DNA of 41,731 bases, from NCBI GenBank assembly GCA_039714395.1, contig JBDLJH010000023.1, positions 1-41,731 of the forward strand, given 5' to 3'. A program made the position numbers and the translations under genes. Below are positions 17,446 to 25,723 of the stretch, in pieces; position 1 is the first letter of the stretch; the number at the start of each line of letters is the position of its first letter. This DNA is from JAPHSX01 sp039714395. Its GTDB lineage: Bacteria > Pseudomonadota > Gammaproteobacteria > Thiohalomonadales > Thiohalomonadaceae. The notes beneath the pieces are model-generated. The model was given only the letters and a program-made list of their open reading frames with translations. It did no database searches and was not told where the DNA came from.

Positions 17446-18013
17446 ATGCTCTCCTAGGGGTATTTGAAAGGGATATAAGTTTTACAACAACGGGGGTAGA
17501 TAATCTCATGCTGCTGCATAACCGCACCATTATATATAAAAAATCACATTAATTCAATGACATAAGAATCAGTGTCATTATGCAGTTTGGAGAAAACGGA
17601 TGGCGTTCCCGATAGCTGTGTCACCCGACATCGGCTCAAGCCTTAGTTGGTCCCCCACCTTTGCCCCACCAGCGCCAGGGGCGAAGGCGCATTGCAGCAC
17701 AACCGAAAAAAGTGTGGTGATGGGTGGACAATATATTCGCTTTTCGGAGAGCGTGCATGAGGCCATCAAGTAATGGCGCATCAAACTCCGTCAAACCACA
17801 ATAGAACAGCCATCCACATTCATCGAATGTCCTGTGGGTACTATTTACTCGTGAGTGGCTGGCGGTAGTCAAAAGCTGGCATTAACAACTTCATTCCATA
17901 AAGTCAGCTGAGTGACCGTAGCGGGCCTCAGGAGGTAGTCAGCACATAGCCTTCTACTCATCTGCGGTTTCAACCGGTCGATGCAACTCACTACCTCAAG
18001 GCACTACGCCAGT
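17446..18013. other. Gene-poor region, possible relic sequence
   Basis: About 570 bp between two minus-strand genes. Two short overlapping minus-strand frames exist (17578-17784 and 17636-17872). Their ends, for example GDTAIGNAIRFLQTA in one frame and TEFDAPLLDGLMHALRKAN in the other, look mildly protein-like and could be pieces of one frame-shifted gene. No family is recognised. The promoter of the coiled-coil gene must lie at 17446-17560, which is AT-rich (TATATATAAAAAA near 17530). Confidence 0.35.
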
Positions 18014-19495
18014 CTAAAAAGGCATTGTCTCCTGATACCCCAACATGATCTCTTCAACCTTGCTCAGCTGCAACAGGCTGCGGTGTTCTTCCACTACTTT
18101 GTTATCGTAACGTTTTGCCTCAAGCAGGGCGAAGAATGCGTCCTTGTGGCCAATTTTTTTGTAGTGCAAATAGGTGAGATAGTAGCCCTCTGCAATATTG
18201 CGCCGATCCGTCTTACTCAGCTTATCTGTTGAGCCTTGTAGGCTGGGGAGGGTGATGATTCTACCTTCGCGCAGACTATCCGGGTTATCGATAATAGCGG
18301 CATTGGCCTGGTAAATGTGGGGCCAGAGCAGCGGGTTTTTATAGTGTTTTCTGGCTAACCGCCACAAGCTCTCGCCGTTGACGATTTCGTGAGCCTGCTC
18401 GCTAAAGAATAAGCCCGCGGTCTGGGGCTCGAGGGGCGCGGTGGATTCTTCTGTTGCGGGGCTGGTTTGCACCATATTCGTTTCATTGGCGATGAGGCCA
18501 CTATCATCATTCGATTTGATAGCCTTTTCTTCCGCTGTGATGGCCTTGTCCATTTCGGTATAAAGGGTGGATGAGTCGATTTCTTCAGTGACTGTTTCAG
18601 TTTCCGGGGGCGGAACCTCGGTAAGATCAATCGCTTCTATTTTGGCGGTATCGGCCTGAGGTTCAATTGAGGTGACGACTGGGGCAGGCGTTTCGACCTG
18701 CTGTGTAGCGGCAATTTTGACGGCTGGGGCATTTTCAATTTCCGTGGTGGTATTGCGCAACAGGCTGGTGCTTACCACGGCTATCACAAGGATTGCAGCG
18801 GCACCGAGATAGTAATGTTTTTTGGATGAGATACGGGTTGCTACCTGCTCAATCTTCTCACCCATCTCTACAGAGATAATGTCTGATTTGGCCTCACTAT
18901 GGCTCTCGGTGTGGGATGTGCCTGATTCGGATTCCGTTGCAACAGCTGCTTCATCTATGGGGTCAGTAACTGGCACCACATCAGGAGCGCTTTCTTTTTG
19001 TGGAGTCTCGATTTTTGTTGCTGCCATTGGCTCGTTGTATCGCTTCGGTGCAACGGTAGTGGATTCTGGATCGGCAGTAACTTCTGCTTCGGGCGGTGGC
19101 GGCGGAATGATACGTTTGCTTACGACCGCTGCTGTGGGGATGATAGTTGCGCTTTTTGCGGCAGCACGGGTGGGTATCACTTCAGGTTTGATAGGGATCA
19201 CAGGTAGGTGTACAGGCTGTATAAGCTCGCGCAACGCCTTGCAGGGGGAGAAGATCACACGATGGTGGGCAGCGATGGTGATGCGTTCTCTGGTCTGTGG
19301 GTTGAAACCGTTGCGTGCGGCCACCGGTTTTAGGCGGAAGCTGCCAAAGTTGCTGACATTGACTGTACCATCTTGCACCAACCCCTCGCGGATGATGCTG
19401 AGAATCTCCTTGGCGGCCTGTTTGACCAGTGGCATCGGCAGCGACTGGCTGCTGACCATATCGTCGAGCAGGGTCTGGCCGTAGATGTTACTCAT
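18014..19495 (-). CDS. Membrane-spanning HU-LysM fusion protein
   Basis: A 493-residue protein with an unusual architecture. Residues 1-92 are an HU/IHF-like DNA-binding domain: VSNFGSFRLKP (47-57), a beta-arm RNGFNPQTRERITI (61-74) with the Asn-Pro pair at 65-66 where HU inserts its DNA-kinking proline, and FSPCKALRELI. A Pro-rich linker (96-136) and a Ser/Glu-rich stretch follow. One transmembrane helix lies at about 228-246, preceded by RISSKK (positive side inside). After an acidic spacer comes a LysM domain at about 367-417 (HEIVNGESLWRLARKHY, WPHIYQANA, GRIITLPSL) and a helical tail. Topology is inferred to be HU in the cytoplasm and LysM in the periplasm. It overlaps the upstream HU gene by 4 bases. 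A nucleoid-to-wall tether is my inference. Confidence 0.85.
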   Translation of the reverse strand: MSNIYGQTLLDDMVSSQSLPMPLVKQAAKEILSIIREGLVQDGTVNVSNFGSFRLKPVAARNGFNPQTRERITIAAHHRVIFSPCKALRELIQPVHLPVIPIKPEVIPTRAAAKSATIIPTAAVVSKRIIPPPPPEAEVTADPESTTVAPKRYNEPMAATKIETPQKESAPDVVPVTDPIDEAAVATESESGTSHTESHSEAKSDIISVEMGEKIEQVATRISSKKHYYLGAAAILVIAVVSTSLLRNTTTEIENAPAVKIAATQQVETPAPVVTSIEPQADTAKIEAIDLTEVPPPETETVTEEIDSSTLYTEMDKAITAEEKAIKSNDDSGLIANETNMVQTSPATEESTAPLEPQTAGLFFSEQAHEIVNGESLWRLARKHYKNPLLWPHIYQANAAIIDNPDSLREGRIITLPSLQGSTDKLSKTDRRNIAEGYYLTYLHYKKIGHKDAFFALLEAKRYDNKVVEEHRSLLQLSKVEEIMLGYQETMPF

Positions 19496-19779
19496 GAGGA
19501 GCTGCCTTCATGTACCTCATCCTTGAGGCTTTTGGCAGGTTTGAAGTGAAGTTTCTGGTGGGCAGGGATCAGGCAGAGTGATTTTTTTGCCGGGATATAG
19601 GCGCGTCTTTCCGCCACATCCTTCACACTGAAATTGCCAAAATTACGCAAAACCACTGAATTTTTTTCTGCTAGCTGGTGGGTGATTGCGGTTACATAGC
19701 CGTCGAGAAGCGTGCGGGCCTGCCGCTGGCTGACATCCATACGCTTTGCTAATGCTTTGACCAGATCGGCAGTTGTCAT
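19492..19779 (-). CDS. HU/IHF-family DNA-binding protein
   Basis: A 95-residue HU-like protein: an N-terminal helical dimerisation region (TTADLVKALAKRMDVSQ), the NFGNFSVKDVAERRA turn (46-60), and a beta-arm with Ile-Pro at 62-63 and FKPAKSLKDEV at 79-89. It is divergent from canonical HU: the arm reads RRAYIPAKKSLCLIPAHQK instead of the usual GRNPxTG. It is the first gene of an operon with the HU-LysM fusion (ATGA overlap), so heterodimer formation between the two HU domains is plausible. Its promoter lies in the 180-bp gap to crcB. Confidence 0.87.
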   Translation of the reverse strand: MTTADLVKALAKRMDVSQRQARTLLDGYVTAITHQLAEKNSVVLRNFGNFSVKDVAERRAYIPAKKSLCLIPAHQKLHFKPAKSLKDEVHEGSSS

Positions 19780-19961
19780 TGGCTTGTTGCACCTATTTCT
19801 ATACTAGGTTTGACTAAATAAGATAACACATATCGTTTATAGCAGATTTGAAGGCCGTGGCGGCATGACACGGATCACAATATTGTTATGCTACCAAGCC
19901 CCCAAACAGGGCTTCAACTCGGGTAGAATAGTCGTATGAATCTTCAGCCGATTATATTCTG

Positions 19962-20336
19962 ATGGGGCAAACCTTGGCCATAGCTGCCGGTGGTGCGCTG
20001 GGGGCGTTGCTGCGCTTCTGGAGTGCGAACTGGGTCTACAGCCTGCTGGGACGGGGCTTCCCTTATGGCACCCTGGCGGTGAATCTGTTCGGTTCACTGG
20101 CGATGGGCTTCTGCTACGTCTGGCTGGTAGAGCGATCCAGTCTGGGACCTGAGTGGCGGGCACTGGTAATGGTGGGCTTTCTCGGGGCATTCACTACCTT
20201 TTCCACCTTTTCTATCGAGACGATAAATTTGATTGAGGGCGGCGCGCTGATAAAAGCGACGTTAAATATGGTGTTGAGCGTGATGCTCTGTGTGGTGGCT
20301 GCATGGTTGGGACTGGTCGCCGGGAGGCAGCTATGA
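19962..20336 (+). CDS. crcB: Fluoride exporter CrcB/Fluc
   Basis: A 124-residue membrane protein with four hydrophobic helices. The GGALGALLRFW motif, GTLAVNLFGSLAMGF and GFLGAFTTFSTFSIE, the last carrying the Phe and Thr/Ser residues that line the pore, identify Fluc. These work as antiparallel dimers that let fluoride out of the cytoplasm. No fluoride riboswitch is recognisable upstream. It overlaps the next gene by 4 bases (ATGA). Confidence 0.97.
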   Translation: MGQTLAIAAGGALGALLRFWSANWVYSLLGRGFPYGTLAVNLFGSLAMGFCYVWLVERSSLGPEWRALVMVGFLGAFTTFSTFSIETINLIEGGALIKATLNMVLSVMLCVVAAWLGLVAGRQL

Positions 20337-20644
20337 AACAGACCGAGGTGACGGTAGTACGGCTCTATCTCAATGAGGGAGAGGCGCAGCTGGATAACCT
20401 GCTCAAGCGATTGCACGACTGGGAGAAGGTAAAGGGTGTGAGTGTATTTCGCGGCATTGCCGGTTTTGGTGATTCGGGCGAGATCCACACCAGTAAGTTT
20501 ATCGATCTCGGTATGGAGTTGCCGGTGGTGGTGGAGTTTTTCGACACCCCAGAGAAGGTCGCTGCGATCATGGAGCATATCAGCAACACGATGAAGCCGG
20601 GCCATATGGTGAGTTGGTCAGCGTTTGTCAATGAATCTGAATAA
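20333..20644 (+). CDS. DUF190 family protein
   Basis: A 103-residue cytoplasmic protein starting MKQTEVTVVRLYLNEGE, with GVSVFRGIAGFGDSGEIHT and LPVVVEFFDTPEKV, typical of DUF190, a ferredoxin-like fold family related to PII proteins and often encoded next to crcB. The ATG at 20333 overlaps the crcB stop; this start fits the family better than an upstream GTG within crcB. It may regulate or modulate CrcB, but that is not established. Confidence 0.92.
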   Translation: MKQTEVTVVRLYLNEGEAQLDNLLKRLHDWEKVKGVSVFRGIAGFGDSGEIHTSKFIDLGMELPVVVEFFDTPEKVAAIMEHISNTMKPGHMVSWSAFVNESE

Positions 20645-20678
20645 CTCTAAGTAACTGAATTAAAAGGTAAGAGAGACT

Positions 20679-21944
20679 ATGTTAGACCCCCGTCTGTTCC
20701 GTGGCGAGCTTGAAACTACTGCTGCCCAACTGGCTCGTCGTGGTTTTCAGCTTAATGTCGAGGCGATTGAGCGGCTGGAGAGCGAACGCAAGTCGCTGCA
20801 GGTGGATACCCAGAACCTGCAGGCTGAACGTAACATAAGCTCCAAGGCGATCGGCCAGGCCAAGGCGAAGGGGGAGGATATTCAGCCGCTGCTCGATGCA
20901 GTGGCGGATCTGGGCGATAAGTTGAAGACTGCCGAGGAACGCCTTTCTGAGCTGCAGTCTGAACTCAATGTGATTCTGATGGATGTGCCCAATATTCCCG
21001 ATGAGTCGGTGCCTAATGGCAAAGACGAGGACGACAACGAGGAGATCCGCAAGTGGGGCGAGCCTCGTGTCTTCGACTTCGAGCCTAAGGATCACGTCGA
21101 TGTGGGTGAGGGGCTGGGGCTGGATTTTGAGACCGCTGTTAAGCTCACCGGCTCGCGCTTCTCTGTGATGACTGGGCCGATGGCCCGCCTGCATCGGGCA
21201 CTGATTCAGTTCATGCTCGACTTGCATACCACTGAGCACGGCTATACCGAGACCTATGTCCCCTACCTGGTTAATGCCGATTCTTTGCGAGGCACCGGCC
21301 AGCTGCCGAAGTTCGAAGAGGATCTGTTCAAGCTCAACGGTGAGCAGGAGTACTACCTCATTCCCACCGCCGAGGTGCCGGTGACCAACATGGTGCGCGA
21401 CACCATTCTGGAAGCGATGCCACAAAAATTTACCGCCCACACTCCCTGTTTCCGCAGTGAGGCAGGGTCTTACGGTCGTGATACCCGCGGTATGATCCGC
21501 CAGCACCAGTTCGAGAAGGTGGAGATGGTGCAGATCGTCGAACCGGAAAAATCGATGCAGGCGCTGGAGGAGTTAACCGGTCACGCCGAGACGGTGTTGC
21601 AGAAGCTTGGCCTGCCATACCGTCTGGTGAATCTCTGCACTGGCGATATCGGCTTCTCTGCCTGCAAGACCTATGATCTGGAGGTGTGGTTGCCGGGGCA
21701 GGCGAAATACCGTGAGATCTCCTCCTGTTCTAATTTCCGCAACTTCCAGGCGCGGCGCATGCAGGCCCGTTACCGTCCCGACGGGGCGAAAAAGCCTGAG
21801 CTGGTACATACTGTCAACGGTTCTGGTTTGGCCGTAGGTCGTACTTTGGTAGCGATTCTGGAGAACTACCAGAATGCCGATGGCTCGGTCACCGTACCGG
21901 AAGCGCTACGTGGCTATATGGGCGGTATTGAAGCCCTCGCCTGA
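20679..21944 (+). CDS. serS: Seryl-tRNA synthetase
   Basis: A 421-residue class II aminoacyl-tRNA synthetase. The N-terminal coiled-coil arm (about 27-105) binds the long variable arm of tRNA-Ser. Motif 2 is FRSEAGSYGRDTRGMIRQHQ (near residue 257) and motif 3 is GSGLAVGRTLVAILENYQ. Serylates tRNA-Ser and tRNA-Sec. Length equals the usual size. It follows the DUF190 gene by 34 bases. Confidence 0.99.
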   Translation: MLDPRLFRGELETTAAQLARRGFQLNVEAIERLESERKSLQVDTQNLQAERNISSKAIGQAKAKGEDIQPLLDAVADLGDKLKTAEERLSELQSELNVILMDVPNIPDESVPNGKDEDDNEEIRKWGEPRVFDFEPKDHVDVGEGLGLDFETAVKLTGSRFSVMTGPMARLHRALIQFMLDLHTTEHGYTETYVPYLVNADSLRGTGQLPKFEEDLFKLNGEQEYYLIPTAEVPVTNMVRDTILEAMPQKFTAHTPCFRSEAGSYGRDTRGMIRQHQFEKVEMVQIVEPEKSMQALEELTGHAETVLQKLGLPYRLVNLCTGDIGFSACKTYDLEVWLPGQAKYREISSCSNFRNFQARRMQARYRPDGAKKPELVHTVNGSGLAVGRTLVAILENYQNADGSVTVPEALRGYMGGIEALA

Positions 21945-21984
21945 ATCTTGGTACGCCACATATAAAACAGGGATCGCTAGGTCC

Positions 21985-22282
21985 TGTTTTAGCCACCCGG
22001 CATCGCGCCAGAGGCGCCCCTACGACAATACCATCAGCACCATCAACATCACTGTAGGAGCGGCTATGCCGCGATAGCGTGTTTTTAGCCACCCGGCATC
22101 GCGCCAGAGGCGCTCCTACGGCAATACCATCAGCACCATCAATATCACTGTAGGAGCGGCTATGCCGCGATAGCGTGTTTTTAGCCACCCGGCATCGCGC
22201 CAGAGGCGCTCCTACGATAAACACCATCACCACCGCCGTGGCAACGTCAATACCACCGTAGGAGCAGCTATGCCGCGATACT
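21985..22282. repeat. Tandem REP/BIME array
   Basis: A 96-bp unit is repeated: TTTTAGCCACCCGGCATCGC occurs at 21987, 22083 and 22179, and GTAGGAGCGGCTATGCCGCG at 22054 and 22150, with a variant GTAGGAGCAGCTATGCCGCG at 22258 (108-bp spacing). Each unit holds a REP hairpin in one orientation (GTAGGAGCGGC...) and an inverted one ending CGCTCCTACG, plus a linker with CCATCAGCACCATCAA. Such gammaproteobacterial REPs are moved by RAYT transposases; none is in the window. Confidence 0.9.
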
Positions 22283-22386
22283 AATAAATGAGCCTATGGT
22301 CTAGGTCGAGACCGGCAAAACAGGTAAACTAGGCCGCCTTGCGCCGTGTTGCGGCCCCTTAAGATCAATAGATGTGAGTGAGACCT

Positions 22387-23793
22387 ATGGATTTCCTTCC
22401 GATTTTCATGAATATCCGTGGCCAGCGCTGCCTTGTGGTAGGCGGTGGTGAAATTGCGGCCCGCAAGGCGGCACTGTTGCAGGAGGCTGGTGCCGAGATC
22501 GCGGTGGTTAGTCCCGAGCTCTCTCCCAGTCTGGCAAGGCAGGTGGAGCAGGGGGGCGTCAGTTATCGAGAGGGGGGCTTCGAGGCCTCGGATCTCGATG
22601 GGGTGAATCTGGTAATTGCCGCCACCGATGATGGAGCGGTAAACCGTCAGGTCTCAGAGCTGGCCAGGGCACGCCAGCTGCCTGTTAATGTTGTAGATAA
22701 TCCCGAGTTGTGCAGCTTTATCATCCCTTCGATTATTGATCGCTCTCCGGTGCAGATTGCCGTCTCCACCGGTGGTGCCTCGCCGGTACTGGCGCGCCTG
22801 TTGCGCACCCGCCTGGAGTCGCTCATCCCCTCTACCTATGGCCGCCTGGCAGCGATGGTGGGCAGTTTTCGCGACAAGGTTAAGACACGCTTCTCCGATG
22901 TGAATGCCCGTCGCAACTTCTGGGAACAGGTACTGGAGGGGAAGATCGCCGAGCTGGTGTTTGCCGGTAAGGACGAGGATGCCAGGGCGGAGCTGGAGAA
23001 AGCGGTGGCAGCCGGTGGCGAGGAGAAGGTGGGTGAGGTTTACCTGATCGGCGGTGGCCCTGGTGATCCTGATCTGCTTACCTTTCGTGCCCTGCGTCTG
23101 ATGCAGAAGGCCGATGTGGTGGTACATGATCGTCTGATCTCCAAAGAGGTGCTGGAGCTGACCCGTCGTGATGCAGAGCGTATCTACGTTGGTAAGGAGC
23201 GTGATAACCACTCGGTGCCACAGGATCAGATCAACCAGCTGCTGGTGGATCTGGCCAAGCAGGGTAAGCGGGTTTGCCGTCTCAAGGGGGGTGATCCCTT
23301 TGTCTTCGGCCGTGGCGGTGAGGAGATCGAGACCCTTACTGAGAATGGCGTTAATTTCCAGGTTGTACCAGCCATTACCGCTGCGCTTGGCGCCTCGGCT
23401 TACGCCGGGATCCCGCTTACCCACCGAGACTACTCTCAGGCGGCAGTGTTTGTTACCGGCCACCTTAAAGACGGTTCGATGAATCTTAACTGGCCGGCAC
23501 TGGCACAGCCTAATCAGACCGTGGTCTTCTACATGGGGCTGAAGGGGTTGCCAGTGATCTGCTCCACGTTAATGGAGCATGGAATGCCTGCCGAGACCCC
23601 CATTGCGTTGGTACAGCAGGCAACTACGCCGCGCCAGCGTGTCTTTACCGGCACCATTGGTGATATGCCTGAACGCATTGCCAACAAGGAGGTTAAGGCC
23701 CCTACACTGATTATTGTCGGCAATGTGGTGAAGCTGCACGACAAGCTAAACTGGTTCCGCTCGCAGACCATGATCGATAAAGGGGAGTACTAA
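22387..23793 (+). CDS. cysG: Siroheme synthase (trifunctional CysG)
   Basis: A 468-residue fusion. The N-terminal part (MDFLPIFMNIRGQRCLVVGG..., NAD motif VGGGEIAARKA) is precorrin-2 dehydrogenase/ferrochelatase with NVVDNPELCSFIIPSI and STGGASPVLARLLR; the C-terminal part is uroporphyrinogen III methyltransferase with YLIGGGPGDPDLLT, VVHDRLIS, RLKGGDPFVFGRGGEE and GIPLTHRDY. It makes siroheme for sulfite reductases, including dissimilatory DsrAB. The ATG at 22387 matches the E. coli start; a GTG three codons upstream is less likely. Confidence 0.97.
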   Translation: MDFLPIFMNIRGQRCLVVGGGEIAARKAALLQEAGAEIAVVSPELSPSLARQVEQGGVSYREGGFEASDLDGVNLVIAATDDGAVNRQVSELARARQLPVNVVDNPELCSFIIPSIIDRSPVQIAVSTGGASPVLARLLRTRLESLIPSTYGRLAAMVGSFRDKVKTRFSDVNARRNFWEQVLEGKIAELVFAGKDEDARAELEKAVAAGGEEKVGEVYLIGGGPGDPDLLTFRALRLMQKADVVVHDRLISKEVLELTRRDAERIYVGKERDNHSVPQDQINQLLVDLAKQGKRVCRLKGGDPFVFGRGGEEIETLTENGVNFQVVPAITAALGASAYAGIPLTHRDYSQAAVFVTGHLKDGSMNLNWPALAQPNQTVVFYMGLKGLPVICSTLMEHGMPAETPIALVQQATTPRQRVFTGTIGDMPERIANKEVKAPTLIIVGNVVKLHDKLNWFRSQTMIDKGEY

Positions 23794-23807
23794 GACTCCC
23801 CTTTATC
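23776..23807. terminator. Bidirectional terminator between cysG and the rhodanese gene
   Basis: GATAAAGGGGAGT and ACTCCCCTTTATC form a perfect 13-bp stem with a 6-base loop. The cysG stop codon (TAA, 23791-23793) lies inside the loop. It separates the two convergent genes. Confidence 0.8.
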
Positions 23808-23827
23808 AATGACGTTGCAGTGAGTGC

Positions 23828-24295
23828 TCAGGCTGCGGGACGGCGCTGGTCATCGCGCAACTTGCTGGCCATTATCTCATCGGCGTCATCAATATCGACC
23901 TCCTGGCCTGCGATATCGATGAGCGGTTGTTCGAAGTCATTCCAGCCCCGTACCCCGGTCTTTAGCGAGGCGACATTTTTGAAGCCCATGTGCAGCATGG
24001 TATGGGCGGCGAGTATGCTGCGATTGCCAGAGCGGCAGATGACGATGATCTCGCGCTCGCGACCTGCGGCCAGTTCCGGTACGGTCTCATCGTAGTCCCA
24101 GTCGCAGGCTGACTCCAGAATACCTCGAGGCACAGAGATTGAGCCGGGGATATAGAGGGCATCGAATTCGTTGCCCTCACGTACATCTAGCAGCAGTGGT
24201 GGTTCTTCCTGCTGTAGCTTCTCTTCGAGATCCCAGGGGAAGATCTCTTCCACTTCAGGAAGGCACTCGGCGATAAGGTCGGTAAAGTGTTTCAT
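23828..24295 (-). CDS. Cytoplasmic rhodanese-domain protein
   Basis: A 155-residue single-domain rhodanese without signal peptide. The domain starts FPWDLEEKL, contains LLLDVREGNEFDALYIPGS (34-52) and the active-site loop CRSGNRS with Cys87. After the domain (about 119) a 36-residue acidic, then basic, tail follows (EVDIDDADEIMASKL). Sulfurtransferase activity is likely, carrying sulfur as a persulfide on Cys87. It is divergent from the S24-domain gene, with which it may share regulation, and convergent with cysG. Confidence 0.9.
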   Translation of the reverse strand: MKHFTDLIAECLPEVEEIFPWDLEEKLQQEEPPLLLDVREGNEFDALYIPGSISVPRGILESACDWDYDETVPELAAGREREIIVICRSGNRSILAAHTMLHMGFKNVASLKTGVRGWNDFEQPLIDIAGQEVDIDDADEIMASKLRDDQRRPAA

Positions 24296-24383
24296 GGTAA
24301 TAAACCCGATGTCGGTTCAATTAGTGAAGAATGAATTCTACTGGCTTTACCGGTAGAGCTCAAAACCCCGTCGTCATTTTGAT

Positions 24384-24800
24384 ATGATGGGGGTAATTTC
24401 ACAGATTCAAACTAAGGTACTGCGTGTGGAAACCAAGATATCCATAGAACAACTCAAAGCCGGTCGTCCTGAAGATGCCATGGCCTCTGACGGGCCGGGG
24501 TGTGAGGACAAGGAGCCCTATGCGCTGATGGTGCTGGGTGACAGCATGGAGCCGGAGTTTAAGGAAGGGGAGGTGATTGTCATCGAACCCGGGGCAAACT
24601 ATCACGACGGCTCCTACGTCATCGCCTACCACAACGATGAGTACACCTTTCGCCAGTTGCGTGTGATCAAGGGGCAGTTGTTCCTGACGCCACTCAATCC
24701 CAATTATGTCTCGGAGCAGATATCACAGCAGGCGATTAAAGGGGTGATCACTCAAAAGAAAATGCCCGGTGGCAGGCATAACCGAAAAAATTACGATTGA
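24384..24800 (+). CDS. LexA-like S24 domain protein, probably non-catalytic
   Basis: A 138-residue protein that is essentially one LexA/UmuD-type S24 domain without an N-terminal DNA-binding domain. VLGDSMEPEFKEGEVIVIEP (50-69) carries the Ser54 expected as nucleophile. Where the general-base lysine is expected, the sequence is YTFRQLRV, so arginine stands in the place of lysine; autocleavage is therefore doubtful. A GTG at 24426 with AAGG upstream is an alternative start; a TATGAT that overlaps the ATG at 24384 could be its -10 box. It is divergent from the rhodanese gene. Function unknown. Confidence 0.75.
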   Translation: MMGVISQIQTKVLRVETKISIEQLKAGRPEDAMASDGPGCEDKEPYALMVLGDSMEPEFKEGEVIVIEPGANYHDGSYVIAYHNDEYTFRQLRVIKGQLFLTPLNPNYVSEQISQQAIKGVITQKKMPGGRHNRKNYD

Positions 24801-24861
24801 GTACAGCTTGCTTTTTACATATAAAAGTCGGGAGTTGATCGAACAGATGCCTGTTATCACT

Positions 24862-24915
24862 GTAGGAGCGGCTTTGCCGCGATGTTTAATGAAATCGCGC
24901 TGTAAGCGCTCCTAC
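24862..24915. repeat. REP pair (BIME), 54 bp
   Basis: GTAGGAGCGGCTTTGCCGCG at the left end and CGCGCTGTAAGCGCTCCTAC at the right end face each other, joined by a short spacer. It is nearly identical to the reverse complement of the 37499-37552 element, differing mainly in the central spacer. Confidence 0.88.
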
Positions 24916-25006
24916 AATGGGGCCATTCTGAGACAGGGCGTAGAACTGAGCCGATACCGCATGGCGATAAAGGCTTGAATTTTATATCTATAACTCTGTC
25001 CTAAAA

Positions 25007-25711
25007 TTATTGTGGTTTGACAGTTGATAGTCCCATAATTAGCCACATCTGCATGCCGCCACGGTAGTAGTGTATTTTATCGGCGGGGAAACCTAGTGAT
25101 AAAAGACCTCTAATGGCATGTGGCGATTGTCCACACCAGGGACCATTACACCAAAGCATAACTTCTTTTACGTTGTTGAAATCCCAGAACCCTTTTCTTT
25201 TGGGATCCAGGCCAATAGTTTTTAGTGTTTTATCCCATGTTACTTCGAGCATTCCCACGCCACTGCGCTTTGTAGCGCCAAGGAGTTTCATGATTTTCTC
25301 TAGTTCAGGACCTGTCTTACGCTGAAATTCAGTAAAAGGTATGTTTATCGAACCAGGTATAGTTCCCTTTTTATGCCACGATTCAACACGTGCATCAATA
25401 AGTAGCCCCGTACCTTTATTAACGTGAGTTTCCATAAACTCAAAAACTTCTACTTCCCCTGCAACCTTTACTCCGGGGGCAACTTCAATGGGCTGCGAGC
25501 AGAAGGGTGGGCATTTTCGTGATGTTTTCCCCCAGCTATCATCAACAACATGAGTCGTGTCCTGGATTCTTTGGACGGTTACAGACTTTCCTTGATGTTT
25601 TACCTTAACCGTGTCTTTCTCAGGAGTTAACTTCACGTCGAGTGCAAATGAAGCTGTGGACTGTACGGCCAAAAAAGCAGTTGCAAGTAGAGCTATTTGT
25701 ATCTTATTCAT
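25007..25711 (-). CDS. Secreted rhodanese-like protein with CPPFC and CNGPWCGQS motifs (paralogue 1)
   Basis: A 234-residue protein with a signal peptide (MNKIQIALLATAFLAVQSTA, cleavage near SFA). The mature N-terminus has a short beta-rich segment, then KTSRKCPPFC (Cys67, Cys71) and a rhodanese domain with LLIDARVESWHKKGTIPGSI and the active loop CNGPWCGQSP (Cys188, Cys193). It ends YRGGMQMWLIMGLSTVKP. The two-cysteine loop differs from the usual single-Cys rhodanese loop. The ATG at 25711 is preferred over 25723 because GGGGA lies 7 bases upstream of it. It follows the 125-residue gene within a few bases. It has about 20 residues more than its two paralogues before the active loop (GLDPKRKG region). 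Confidence 0.87.
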   Translation of the reverse strand: MNKIQIALLATAFLAVQSTASFALDVKLTPEKDTVKVKHQGKSVTVQRIQDTTHVVDDSWGKTSRKCPPFCSQPIEVAPGVKVAGEVEVFEFMETHVNKGTGLLIDARVESWHKKGTIPGSINIPFTEFQRKTGPELEKIMKLLGATKRSGVGMLEVTWDKTLKTIGLDPKRKGFWDFNNVKEVMLWCNGPWCGQSPHAIRGLLSLGFPADKIHYYRGGMQMWLIMGLSTVKPQ

Positions 25712-25723
25712 TGGAATCCCCAT

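Noticed and set aside
19860..19961. Fluoride riboswitch before crcB
   Set aside because: The conserved riboswitch sequence and pseudoknot arrangement were not recognisable; only a short hairpin AAGCCC/GGGCTT is present.
20682..21506. 274-residue open frame on the minus strand
   Set aside because: Antisense to serS; no protein-like motifs.
21985..22282. CRISPR array
   Set aside because: The repeats are 96 bp apart, contain inverted REP hairpins, and the sequence between them is also repeated, so there are no unique spacers.
22654..23463. 269-residue open frame on the minus strand
   Set aside because: Antisense to cysG, which is certain.
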